A DNA stretch of 64,000 nucleotides, from NCBI GenBank assembly GCA_025642075.2, contig JAODUO010000044.1:1232001-1296000 (forward strand), read 5' to 3'. Source of the DNA: Ridgeia piscesae (lineage: Eukaryota > Annelida > Polychaeta > Sabellida > Siboglinidae). The position numbers were made by a program, and so were the translations under genes. Position 1 is the first letter of the stretch, and the number at the start of each line of letters is the position of its first letter. The notes under the pieces are model-generated. The model was not told the origin of the DNA, made no database searches, and was given only the letters and a program-made list of their open reading frames with translations. Positions 34,201-42,140 of the stretch are shown piece by piece.

Positions 34201-36675
34201 TCTCAGCCCTAAACGGCTCCCTACACCTGCGATTCCAGTTTGCCGGACGAATGTCATGTGACAGTATACTGAAGTGTCAGCCAGCACTGCACATCTCTGA
34301 TGTGGAGATATGGTCAAGACTCCCTGGTCAGTTCACACACGTTTTCATCAATGTACAACTCTGAGTGATATTCCTTTTTAATTCACGGTCAATGTACCTT
34401 TTCTACCGTGGCGTTTCGACAATCAGTAATCTTCACAGTGTTGCCATCTAGTGGTAGCCACCACTAGATGGCGACACTGGCAGTTACTTCCTAGAGTCGT
34501 ATTTACATAGCATAGTATAACATTTTCATAACATGTAATTTGGCCATGTTTATATATTGTGTATATATGTGTTTAAATAATATTTATATATGTACTCAAA
34601 TGATGTTAATGACTTTTTTATTTCCTTATTGTGTTGTGTACATTTTAAATCATAATAATGATTAGTGTCACTATTTAGTATCGCTATTTTTCCTATTTAG
34701 TAGTTTCTATTTAAAATGTGTTTATAGCTACATATATATACCTAATGATATGATATTATATTGCGATCATTTTTTTGAAAATATGTTATTTACGGTTGTT
34801 ATAATTTCAGATGAAGCGCCGGCAAGAGAGCGGCTTGTTCATGGTATTTTGCTCAAAGGCGTGTTGGCCAGAGGCAAATTAACTGACCTGTGTCCGGACA
34901 CTAACAAACTGCCCGCTGTAAGTACACGTGTACTTGACTCACTAATATCAACGATCTCAACCTCTGCCTACTTCCCTTCTCCCCACCGCTGTATTAATGT
35001 CTTCCCTCAACCAACTTTCTCTCCCCTCCCCTCCCTCCCTCCCCTCCCCTCCCCTCCCCTCCCCTCCCTCCTCCCCTCCCCCCCTCCCCCTCAGTCAGTG
35101 ATGCTGACAATGTGTTATCTGTCACTGATGCTGACAGTGTATCACTGATGCTGACAGTGTGTTTGTTGTCTCCAGTTCATACGGTCTCTGTCAGTGCTGG
35201 TGACGGACGCGGACCACATACATGACCAGCTGTGTGCCATTGAGCTGCGACATGAGGTCGTCGTAGACACACACAGCAGCAGGTGAGAGCAATGACATAA
35301 CCACCAGGCCCATATAATTACCATCAGGAACATATCATTACCACCAGGACCATATCATTACCACTATGATCATATCATTACCACCAGGACCATATCATTA
35401 TCACCAGGACCATATCATTAAAATAATACACTCTGTCATAAGCCATTGAAAAATTCCATCTTCCCAAATACACAAATCCACCTCTGTATGAGAGGACACT
35501 ATTTCTGTGACACACTATCATTATGTCTTGATACTTTTTTTTTAGTAAACTTGTATTCAAGTAAATGTAAAACAAAGTTTAAATTAGTTTGGTTTAGTTC
35601 ACAAACCACCAACTAAGGAGGGTTAGTATATATAGTTAGAAGGTGGGGTGTAGACGTCACGAACCATATGGGAGGGTGTGAGATATGTACCAAATTGGCT
35701 ATACAGATTTATGATTTGTTAACTACACCAGCTGAAGCATAAATTACTCACTCGGTTACCTACGTGTGCTTGCAATAGTTATTATCAAGTGAACATGTGC
35801 CTGTTTCTGGGAAGACAGTTAGCAGGTACAGCTAATGGCCGTGACAGCTTTGACTGTAAGTGCTGTTGTTCCAGTGTTGAGGTGCAGTTGTTCCAGTGTT
35901 GAGGTGCTGTTGTTCCAGTGTTGAGGTGCAGTTCTCCAGTCGCAAGGCACATGCCGTCTTCCATGTGACGTTCCAGCTGCCGGCAGACAACCCGTCACAA
36001 ACGTCATACCCCTGGACGTTCAAGACCACCATTGGAGTTGTCACGTAAGTAGCATGTCGTACATTTGGTTTCTCATAGCTTCATCGTCAACAGATCTAGG
36101 TTGAACCAAGTGTGCCATCCTAAGCAAAAATACCTGGACAAAGTTCTGAGCCTTTGACTTACACTGACTTAAAGTCCAACATTTATGTCAGTGTCCATAA
36201 CCTGTCCTTCTGAGATACCTGTCAGTGTCCATAACCTGTCCTTCTGAGATACCTGTCAGTGTCCATAACCTGTCCTTCTGAGATAAATGTCAGTGTCCGT
36301 TACCTGGCCTTCTGAGATACCTGTCAGTGTCCATAACCTGTCCTTCCGAGATACCTGTCAGTGTCCATAACCTGTCCTTCTGAGATACATGTCAGTGTCC
36401 ATAACCTGTCCTTCTGAGATACATGTCAGTGTCCGTTACCTGGCCTTCTGAGATATTAGTTGATTTTGTTTTTGGATGTTATCATGCTGCTACCATTTGT
36501 ATTATCTTAGTAATGTTGTCAGTGTGTTAACACGTCGAGTGTCTGGTGTGTTTTCAGCGAGACTGACATCATGGAGGTGATGTCAACAGTGAAGCCAGGC
36601 CCACAGTATCTACAGCGATGTGTCCACGCCATTGATAACTTCCTTCTGCAGTGCCGGACTAAAATATCTTTCTAG
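12868..36675 (+). CDS. KNL1: KNL1 / CASC5 kinetochore scaffold (26 exons resolved, N-terminal exon missing)
   Basis: Exons: 12868-12913, 13694-13833, 14312-14367, 16383-16416, 16984-17009, 17781-17851, 18864-19000, 19848-21073, 21518-22024, 22335-22550, 22746-23060, 23442-23549, 24004-24732, 28378-28757, 29244-29354, 30249-30355, 31238-31394, 31582-31692, 32153-32240, 32825-32917, 33285-33471, 34151-34326, 34811-34917, 35176-35282, 35919-36044, 36558-36675. Every junction is GT-AG, every phase agrees, and the sum is 1,826 codons including TAG. KNL1 is the outer-kinetochore platform of the KMN network: it docks PP1, recruits BUB3-BUB1/BUBR1 through MPS1-phosphorylated MELT motifs, and binds MIS12 through its C-terminus. 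Seen here: SSILK, RRVSF, a GLEHLLRGPIQ element like the vertebrate G-M-N-T-L-L-x-A-P-I, KI-like motifs, MELTs, a coiled coil (residues about 1403-1614) and RWD (1615-1825). The smallest exons (16383, 16984) rest on phase fit and good splice sites only. Human KNL1 is longer (about 2,340). Confidence 0.93.
13501..13583. repeat. Perfect 22-bp inverted repeat (hairpin) in KNL1 intron
   Basis: The arm at 13501-13522 (cattttgttaaatgggtcta + at) is the exact reverse complement of 13562-13583. The 39-bp AT-rich core between is itself nearly palindromic (atattatatatata / tatatattatat). It looks like a tiny foldback or MITE. It ends 110 bp before the exon carrying ILK and RVSF. Confidence 0.9.
14515..16140. 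repeat. Minisatellite, 40-bp unit, about 40 copies
   Basis: Tandem copies of a 40-bp unit (catgtaaatgtcctgcccat, caagctctcttcactcattc) fill a KNL1 intron just after exon 14312-14367. A few copies carry an 8-bp insertion (atactggg). Because 40 is not a multiple of three, all three frames read through and give overlapping repeat ORFs (MSCPSSSLHSFH...), which I do not regard as genes. Confidence 0.93.
17560..17586. repeat. (TA)n microsatellite
   Basis: Short run of alternating TA in a KNL1 intron. Confidence 0.8.
18560..18812 (-). repeat. MITE-like dispersed repeat, copy 2
   Basis: Same family as copy 1: internal gatgttaactca...ggcctgaaataaactacaaacat, ccattttcaaggca, tttttgaat...ttttgctcc, then ggtctctgcataaagctgtg. 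It lies 50 bp upstream of the KNL1 exon at 18864. Confidence 0.6.
19243..19288. repeat. (TA)n microsatellite
   Basis: About 23 TA units in the KNL1 intron before the large MELT exon. A shorter TA run lies at 19784-19801. Confidence 0.9.
19848..21073 (+). CDS. KNL1: KNL1 large exon: KI-like motifs and first MELT repeats
   Basis: Phase 2 in, phase 1 out, residues about 170-579. MELT-type motifs in order: ADMDFTQCLN, ADMDLTQCLN, a degenerate GIEFTACLS, ADMELTGIVEV and RMDLTTCVGALNP. Each is preceded by T-x-(V/L/Y)-(F/L/G) as in vertebrate T-Omega arrangements. Between them lie four copies of a second motif: TIDSKSFLSRLMAGT (from 20,179), KTDDFLSRFLGQT (from 20,352), KIDAQEFLSRLTGGTW (from 20,427) and KIDAQEFLNRLTGGTW (from 20,529). 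They match the vertebrate KI consensus K-I-D-x-x-x-F-(L/I)-x-x-L that binds the TPR domains of BUB1 and BUBR1. The last two copies are a recent ~108-bp tandem duplication. Confidence 0.9.
21130..21420 (-). repeat. MITE-like dispersed repeat, copy 3
   Basis: Same family: ggtctttatgcaggatcacatttttg at one end, gacctaaaataa, cacccattttcaaagcata, atttttgaagattt, then gggtgtgggtttcct. It lies between two KNL1 MELT exons. Confidence 0.6.
21518..23549 (+). CDS. KNL1: KNL1 duplicated MELT exon array (four symmetric phase 1-1 exons)
   Basis: Exons 21518-22024, 22335-22550, 22746-23060 and 23442-23549 all start and end in phase 1. Three of the four close with a block like GGEDGFTSRMDLTSCVGALN followed by P-x-L-T-x-(x)-G at the donor; the last keeps only SQMDLTTCVGAFNP. 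Two also carry the second type, TVVFGDTVNDSVADMDFTGV or TIVFGDASDENVAAMELTGV. MELT cores: MDFT, MDLT; MDFT; MELT, MDFT; MDLT. The exon at 22335 also contains GSILK, a chance or extra SILK-like string. Introns share similar sequence as well (the aaatgggatgctctgatacaaatc stretch repeats three times at 23,214-23,370), showing growth by segmental duplication. Confidence 0.9.
23688..23858 (+). pseudogene. Partial duplicate of the MELT exon end (pseudo-exon)
   Basis: About 150 bp nearly identical to 20,905-21,050 of the large exon, encoding GDRPDKG...GGEDGFTSRMDLTTCVGAL. It then diverges before the donor and hits a stop (TLDMLNT). The acceptor-like catgcag at 23,681-23,687 would read it out of the MELT frame after the preceding phase-1 exon, and no matching donor is seen. 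The main KNL1 model stays in frame when it is skipped. I read it as a recent, dead copy. Confidence 0.75.
24004..24732 (+). CDS. KNL1: KNL1 exon with 10-residue coding minisatellite and degenerate MELTs
   Basis: Phase 1-1, residues about 961-1204. Ten tandem copies of a 30-bp unit (24,004-24,297) encode TSCHLETAPS variants, Thr/Ser/His/Glu rich. After a linker come two SHDITSCH strings and an end block GDEDLSSRFKLPVSVGPQN, which aligns with the GGEDGFTSRMDLTSCVGALN exon end but has lost the MELT core. So this exon appears to be an old member of the same family whose MELTs have decayed. Whether HDIT or HLET can act as phospho-acceptors is unknown. Confidence 0.85.
24838..27325. repeat. MITE-like dispersed repeat, copy 4, split by a hAT insertion
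   Basis: 24,838-24,911 and 27,053-27,325 together make one copy. The outer edges, gtgatatacccatagcttcatgcat and tgcataaagccctgggtata, are inverted partners, supporting a terminal-inverted-repeat element. The interruption at gtaaaaac shows the hAT element came later. Confidence 0.65.
24920..27052. mobile_element. hAT-like DNA element, 2.13 kb, perfect 8-bp target duplication
   Basis: The left end TAGTGCTGGTTCGATA and the right end TATCGAACCAGCACTA are perfect 16-bp inverted repeats. Both sides carry GTAAAAAC (24,912-24,919 and 27,053-27,060). Subterminal regions are packed with tatcgata-type words (ttcgatacc, tatcgatacc, aagtatcgcgatac) in both orientations, likely transposase binding sites. 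No intact transposase ORF is seen, so it is non-autonomous or decayed. It sits in the KNL1 intron after exon 24004-24732. Confidence 0.88.
27465..27800. repeat. Minisatellite, 52-bp unit, about six copies
   Basis: Units read tgattctgatacgtgtgttg, tcactttgatgtgtttgtca, tgtgtgttgcag. Every copy ends in a pyrimidine-poor but AG-terminated ttgcag, so each carries a weak 3' splice-site lookalike. Located in the KNL1 intron before exon 28378. Confidence 0.9.
28378..30355 (+). CDS. KNL1: KNL1 Ser-rich exon and start of the conserved C-terminal half
   Basis: The exon 28378-28757 begins GQGRGG followed by eight Ser and contains low-complexity Ser/Arg/Met sequence with FLDSPILMSKSISVMGDTF. Exon 29244-29354 encodes EPTTLNDYFQLMGVNLDI then KPRRS, matching the start of the Spc7/KNL1 conserved region (F-L-x-x-x-G-I-x-F...R-R-S). 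Exon 30249-30355 adds VEMYQWANDCMTAQIN. Phases 1-0, 0-0 and 0-2. Confidence 0.85.
31238..33471 (+). CDS. KNL1: KNL1 coiled-coil region
   Basis: Exons 31238-31394, 31582-31692, 32153-32240, 32825-32917 and 33285-33471 encode a charged helical stretch (EEEQELEEAVEELRVANNQL, VLESKLDSQLSQLDFLEIQL, KRLVDAEVTKLSTDK) with heptad-like Leu spacing. In KNL1 homologues this region precedes the RWD domains and contacts ZWINT. All phases fit. Confidence 0.88.
34151..36675 (+). CDS. KNL1: KNL1 C-terminal RWD region (MIS12-complex binding)
   Basis: Exons 34151-34326, 34811-34917, 35176-35282, 35919-36044 and 36558-36675 give about 210 residues ending KISF-stop. The beta-strand patterns SLHLRFQFAG, HISDVEIWSRL and HAVFHVTFQLPA, and the final helix QYLQRCVHAIDNFLLQC, correspond to the tandem RWD fold that binds the NSL1 tail of the MIS12 complex. 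The first exon could also use a second AG six bases downstream (34,156). Confidence 0.9.
34436..34479. promoter_or_regulatory. 44-bp palindrome with two CTCF-like cores
   Basis: The arms 34,436-34,457 and 34,458-34,479 are reverse complements with two mismatches. Each arm contains CCACTAGATGGC or its reverse complement, which fits the CTCF core pattern CCASYAGRKGGC. CTCF binding is inference; the palindrome itself is seen directly. Confidence 0.5.
35040..35095. repeat. C/T-rich tract (cctcccctcccctcc)
   Basis: Long pyrimidine tract of cccct units in the KNL1 intron about 80 bp before exon 35176. It could serve as an extended polypyrimidine tract. Confidence 0.7.
35310..35425. repeat. Short tandem repeat, about 20-bp unit x5-6
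   Basis: Repeated catatcattaccaccaggac with variants, directly after the KNL1 donor at 35,283. Confidence 0.8.
35863..35928 (+). promoter_or_regulatory. KNL1: Triplicated 3' splice site of a KNL1 exon
   Basis: Three 22-bp copies of tgttgttccag|tgttgaggtg place AG acceptors at 35,874, 35,896 and 35,918. Only the last keeps the frame: starting at 35,875 or 35,897 reads into TGA within the next repeat (after GTT GAG GTG). The productive exon is 35,919-36,044. Confidence 0.85.
36180..36455. repeat. Minisatellite, about 35-bp unit, eight copies
   Basis: Copies of gtcagtgtccataacctgtc, cttctgagatacct in the last KNL1 intron, with a gttacctggcc variant appearing twice. Confidence 0.9.
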
Positions 36676-37808
36676 ATGTGTATTGTCACAGCTTCTTGTC
36701 ACACATCACTTTTGTTACTATCAGATGATCCAAACTGGACAGATTTTTCGTGTGAATCCATTGGATTTTTAGATGAATTTGCCGATCATATTTATTTATT
36801 TCAAACGGAATTTGACCGATCATATTTATTTATTTCAAGCGGAAAAATCATGCTGAATTCACATCTTCTTGTGTTCGACATGCAAACGTAACATCAATAG
36901 CAAATATATAGTAGATTTCTGGCCAAAGCTGGTAGTTTTGGTTTACGTATATTTTGTAGTGTGATAGATTATGGGATGCATCAGAATAAGATTGCTATGC
37001 TACGTATTATATAAATGAGACACTTCTGCAGTCATTGTAAATGTTGGGACCGACTCAGTACATTAGGCTGAGCTCTGCATAGTGTAGTGTAGTAATTTGA
37101 AGGTAAATGTAAATTACATACAGTGGCACTGTTGTGTAGCTTTGTTCTCATGTAACTCATTTGAAGGTAAAGGTATATTAGCGTGGTACTGTTATATCAC
37201 CTTGTTCTTATGTCCACACTCAACACACATACTCATATACCTGTCATGTATACATGCGAACAATCGAAAATTACATTTAACAACTGCGTTCATTCTTTGT
37301 AGTATGTAAGATTTGATTAAAGTGTAGTACTTGTTTTTCTGAAAACACTGTGTTTGTCTGCATTTGTCATAAAGGTTCACAAATGTGTTTAGTATATAGT
37401 ATAGTGATTATGTACGTGTGTGACAGATCACAGCAAAGGCAAAATGTTGGTTTCACTACAATAGCAATGCGTCCATGTTTATGTGTAGCCAGGTTACAGG
37501 TGGTGATTAAAAAACAGAAACTCAATACTTTCACCCGCACAAATGTATTTCGAATTTTTCCTCAGCTTGGTCAAATGAAACTTGCAGCTATTGTAACCGA
37601 AAGTTTATAACATTATTTTTTATATTATGCGTGTTACGTGACACTTTCACCCAGCTCAGTACGTTCTGAACATGACAACAAACACAGATAAAGTGCAGCA
37701 AACAGCAGATATCCGGCTCTTTGACGTGTCTCGACTGTGATGGTTTACAATAGAACTTCACTCTGGCCGATTGAAACGTTCTGGTCGCTCGTCGGGTGAT
37801 GCAAGATT
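36676..37808. other. KNL1 3' UTR and intergenic space
   Basis: It follows the KNL1 stop. An attaaag hexamer-like string at about 37,317 is a possible poly(A) signal. No other coding evidence is seen. Confidence 0.4.
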
Positions 37809-37997
37809 ATGTCCATTGTGAGGAAACGGCGGGACCTGCATCTCATCACCAGGTACTACTTTGGCAGTGTCGTGCTTATTGTCCTCCACGTCATAGTGGC
37901 ACTGTTCACGTTTCTCAAGGAACAGCACGTCATTGGCGCTCCTCCAAGATCAACATTCGGAAAACGGTGGCATCATACACAGAGTAATATAAAGTAA
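37809..37997 (+). CDS. Small single-pass membrane protein ORF, 62 aa, unrecognised
   Basis: MSIVRKRRDLHLITRYYFGS begins a 62-residue ORF with A at -3 of the ATG. A basic N-terminus is followed by one hydrophobic helix (about residues 18-37, SVVLIVLHVIVALFTFL) and a basic C-terminus. It resembles small integral membrane (SMIM-type) or mitochondrial assembly proteins in layout only; I do not recognise the family. The neighbouring 39 kb shows no further exon, and a first exon of a longer gene is possible because no strong donor precedes the stop. Confidence 0.45.
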   Translation: MSIVRKRRDLHLITRYYFGSVVLIVLHVIVALFTFLKEQHVIGAPPRSTFGKRWHHTQSNIK

Positions 37998-40723
37998 AAG
38001 ATAGGTAAGTTATATATAGCTAAATATCTTTCCTTAGAAAGTGGTTTACCCCTTAGTACCTCGAAGACGCACAACTTTATGGACGTGGCCATATTATAGA
38101 AGACCGGGCGTCACAAATGCAGCCTGCTCCTTCCAGTTCCCCATCACCCACTTTATAGATTACCATTTCGATAAAGTTCGCGTGCCTTGTCAATCCGCCC
38201 TTGCGTGGAAGGTTCAATCTATGTAATAGGTTATGCTATTTACAAAATCATAGTCGACCATCTAACAATATTTTAATTTGTGTATGCATATAAACGTTTT
38301 CCTCATATAGGCAACTTGGAGCTTGGGTACATAACTATCAACAATTTATCAGGATATTATAATGAAGTTAACGCCTTTTACTTTTCGAAACACCCCATAT
38401 GTGCCCCACATACATCACCTATCCTATAGAGGATATAGATCTATATTCATACTTATTTACATAATAATGCAATGTAATATTAAACACTGCCCGAAGCTTC
38501 GTATGGATTATTATATATTATGGATGCCACAAGAATATTTTTTTATTGTGAGCCCACAATGATAACTTGACATGTACAATCGTTACTTGTAACTTGAGGG
38601 CCGGACATGAACGGATACATACGTCACGCTAGTTGTAGACATTTTGAGACACCCGGGGTGACAATTAAGGGGATGGGGGGTGCCCCCTTGTCATGATTTG
38701 TAACGCTGGCATGTACACGGAGACATACCCCGTACTTATGCTGAAATGCCGTGGAAATTTACCCAAACAGTAGAAAAGGATTACTTTGTAGACGTAGTGT
38801 AACTATTATAATAGTCGATATAGAATAGATCTATCTGGTATCGACATTCAAGTCGGCAAACTATAGTATATATATTACAGTACCTAGCTTGACCTTGCAA
38901 CTTTTATATAACAGATAATCACACACACATTTAGGCATTACGTGAACTATTTCACATAGTGATCATGGAAAATTCCCGTGGTTATTAAGCACACCAATCA
39001 CAGTGCATAAGCCACGGCATGCGGGGATTTCCCAGTCCGTGGTTATGTCAATCATCAATGACAATGGGTCTCTTTAATGGATGCCAACTAGCGGCGAATA
39101 GCGCCGTTTCGTGAATCCGTGATGACGCAGTTACAACGTAACCCAGTATTGGAATGGTTTCTCGGAGTTTTATTAAATCCATTTAAGCAACTTTACGACT
39201 TGTCAAGAAGGTTGGTCGCGTTTTAACGATACCGCTATTGCATTCGCATCGCATAACACTCAACAGCACACAACATGGCCGTCGGCATGCTCAGTTTGTA
39301 TTGCATTCACCAGGTGGCGTTACATTTCACCACAGCTAACGACGCAGTGTTTTGCTCCTGAGATCCCACTGAATGAAATAATAACTTCCAATGATTCTTT
39401 TATAATAAGCATCTAAACATTACTGTTTTTGTTTGCACCCTTTATCGATTTATTGTGTTTGCTTCAATGAGTATGTTTGTAATATGTATGGTAATCATGG
39501 AGCTTTGGAGGTGATATAATTGAGCAGTTATATGAACCTGATTTCGCAAGTAAAAACAACCCCTAAATAAAAATCAACCTTGTACTGGACGGGGAAGGGA
39601 AGCCTTACACATTTGTTAAACAGAACCATACTACAACAAATTAGCAATTTGTTGTGTTGTGGCGTTAACACACACAAATCGTACATACACATTTTCCTAC
39701 CCTCACCGTGCACACAACATTACAAAACTAAATATGCAAAGTGTAAATTTAGCAGCCAACTGACAACACATGGCAAACAAATCCTACATATTATATTTAC
39801 ATAAAAGTTCAACTTGGTAATATCAAATAACTATCGTCTGAACATTATCTTAAAAGGTTAAAAAGCGTATTTACGTTTAGTTAAACAAGTAAGAAAATTA
39901 GTTAACTGGCTATATAAAATTAAGCTGACAGTTATATAACTATATATAACTATAAACGTTATATACAGTGTATATATAGCTACGCATGGCGACACAAAAC
40001 TAAATCGAATAAATAAAGTATAATGGCACGAAGAAATGTAAAACAAAATTGACTATTAATAATAACAACTAGACTTACAGTTATGTGGTATATACGTGCA
40101 GTTAATAAAGTAAATAAATAAGTAGTAAATTAGTATGCGGACATAAAAGTAATGCATCTAATTGTTAAAGTGTTTCACGGCCTATGGTGTGTATGCTTTT
40201 GATATAACCACGATGGCTGTTATTCAGTGCGTTGGGGGAAATTCCACCATCACTAATTACCGGATGACATGTTGCGTGATTTTAATCAACTCGGTTAATC
40301 GTTTTGTAGGGTCCACGTGCACATTCTATAGGCCTATAGCTACACTTCTTGGTCGCTAATTCATATAAATCAGTCGGGCGTGTCCGGTCCCGTCCCGTCC
40401 GGTCGGACCCGGTCCGATAATGGCGCGTTAATAAATTTCAGGTCGTGATTTGCACTTTTGCCTATTCATTTTTCGGTAACAAAGGTTCTGGCATTTAAGG
40501 TGTTCCGTGTCAAGATCAAGAGCAAACAGCAGTACGTAATAGTGTCTATGAAAACTTTACAACAGGAAATCGTATTTTGCTAAAGGGTACAATTCATAGG
40601 GATGTCCAGTCTAATTAGCTACGAGTGAATGGTCCGTGGTGTAACTTGAATCCTGCAAGAAGCAACTACCTGACAGTGATGTGTTGCAGTTGCGATAATA
40701 TAATATTATTTGTTTTTGTTACA
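37998..40723. other. Intergenic AT-rich DNA
   Basis: No supported gene. It contains kappaB-like sites at about 38,968-39,033, a gtccggtcccgtcc-type GC-rich run near 40,381-40,420 and several short ATs-only stretches. Confidence 0.5.
39023..39033. promoter_or_regulatory. NF-kappaB-type site GGGGATTTCCC
   Basis: A perfect GGGRNNYYCC match, followed by AGT as at the two other sites in this window. A related GGAAAATTCCC lies about 55 bp upstream, and both are next to copies of ccgtggttat. Confidence 0.5.
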
Positions 40724-40750
40724 TTTAGTCGGCGTATCTGAAAGAAAATG

Positions 40751-40800
40751 CACACACACACACGCACACACGCACACACGCACACACGCACGCACGCACG

Positions 40801-40836
<36 letters not shown>
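40751..40836. repeat. (CA)n / (CG) microsatellite
   Basis: CA-rich run with cacgcacg and cgcgcgcg inserts. It starts immediately after a 26-bp copy (40,725-40,750) of the sequence that precedes the locus A ATG. Confidence 0.9.
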
Positions 40837-40841
<5 letters not shown>

Positions 40842-41041
40842 TAATCTGCACGTAAAGCGGAAATGTGATGAAAAGGGCTATAGGCGTACATAATGCTTAT
40901 CAAGGACCAGGGTAAAAGACTGACAGAAATACGATGAAAAGACTATAGCCGCAATGCATGCCTGCCTATTCATACTGCCCTCTAGCAGGCCGTTATATAA
41001 GTTACAAGGAAGAATAAAGAAACATAACCATATGCGCTTGA

Positions 41042-41870
41042 TTGAACAAATACTGTATGTATGCCTCATACCAGTCATATCTTTCTTCAGTGGTACGTTT
41101 CTCTAGTTGGTGCAGTAACAATTTTCTGCATCTGAATGTTTCCAAAACGAAAGAAATGTGCATCGACTTCCGTCGTAATAGAACTGTCATTAGTCCTATT
41201 GTCATCAACGGTGAACCTGTGGAACAGGTTGATTCATTCAAATACCTCGGTGTTATATTAGATGAAAAATTGTCATTTACAGAGCATGTTACAGTCGTGC
41301 AAAAGAAGTCTCAGCAGCGACTGCACGTTCTTCGAAAGTTACGAGCTTTCTATGTTGATCCACTACTTCTTCTACGCCTTTACCGTAGCATAATTGAGCC
41401 TCTCTTAACCTACTGCACCATTTGTTACTACCCTGCTCTTTCTGTGAAAAACCGTAACAGGCTTCTGAAAATCTCACATGTTTCTGCCAAGATCATTGGT
41501 TTACCTACACCAAAGCTCTCCGAAATAATCGACCATGCAATTTTGAAGAAAGCTCGAGCTGTCGCTACTGAGTCTGATCACCCGCTCTCTACGTTCTTCC
41601 ATGTACTTCCGTCTCAAAGGAGATACCGTTGTATAAAATGTAAAACATGTCGCTATAGCAGGAGTTTTGTGCCGGTGGCCATTATAATGTTGAATGCTAA
41701 ATGAGTCATATTGATGTCACCCGATTGAATTGTTCTTGTAGTGTATACATCTGGAAATTCATTTGCATTTTGTTGAGACCATCCCATATATTTTAGATGT
41801 GATCATGAGTTGTAAAATGCATATCCTTTTTAAGGACAATAAAGTAAAGTGAAGTGAAGTGTATTCAACA
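41042..41870 (+). mobile_element. 5'-truncated non-LTR retrotransposon (CR1/L2-like RT end)
   Basis: A 220-codon ORF with the RT thumb motifs HLNVSKTKEMCIDFRRN, DSFKYLGVILDEKLSF and RLYRSIIEPLLTYC, followed by a short 3' UTR ending in aataaagtaaagtgaagtga, a simple tail typical of L2/CR1-type elements. The catalytic domain and endonuclease are missing. Full-length elements have about 900-1,000 residues in ORF2. The ORF is intact over this part, so the insertion is fairly young. Confidence 0.8.
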
Positions 41871-42011
41871 GCGTGATGATTCTAGAAATTACTGATGTGA
41901 TGCTTTAAAAAAAATAAAAATGTAAAATTATAATTGCACAGTAGTTAACGCACAGTATAAACATAAGGTCTATCATTTTATATAGATGCCTTCGCTCACG
42001 CTCACAGCCAG

Positions 42012-42022
42012 GGGGATTTCCC
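42012..42022. promoter_or_regulatory. NF-kappaB-type site upstream of TRAF locus A
   Basis: GGGGATTTCCC 119 bp before the locus A ATG, in a segment duplicated at 47 kb. TRAF genes are well-known NF-kappaB targets in vertebrates; function here is inferred. Confidence 0.55.
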
Positions 42023-42086
42023 AGTAAACGCAATTGTCGCACCGCGAATGTCACGGCGTTAGTGCAGGCGCGGTTCCACCACAACT
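42023..42086 (+). other. Candidate leader (5' UTR) exon of TRAF locus A
   Basis: It ends at a consensus donor gtaagt at 42,087. The sequence ggttccaccacaact before it is conserved in the 47-kb copy with its donor. Acceptor-like tttacag (42,102) or cacttag (42,121) follow at unusually short distance, so splicing here is uncertain. Confidence 0.35.
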
Positions 42087-42140
42087 GTAAGTATTATTTA
42101 CAGTGTGTCATATACACTTAGTCGGCGTATCTGAAAGAAA

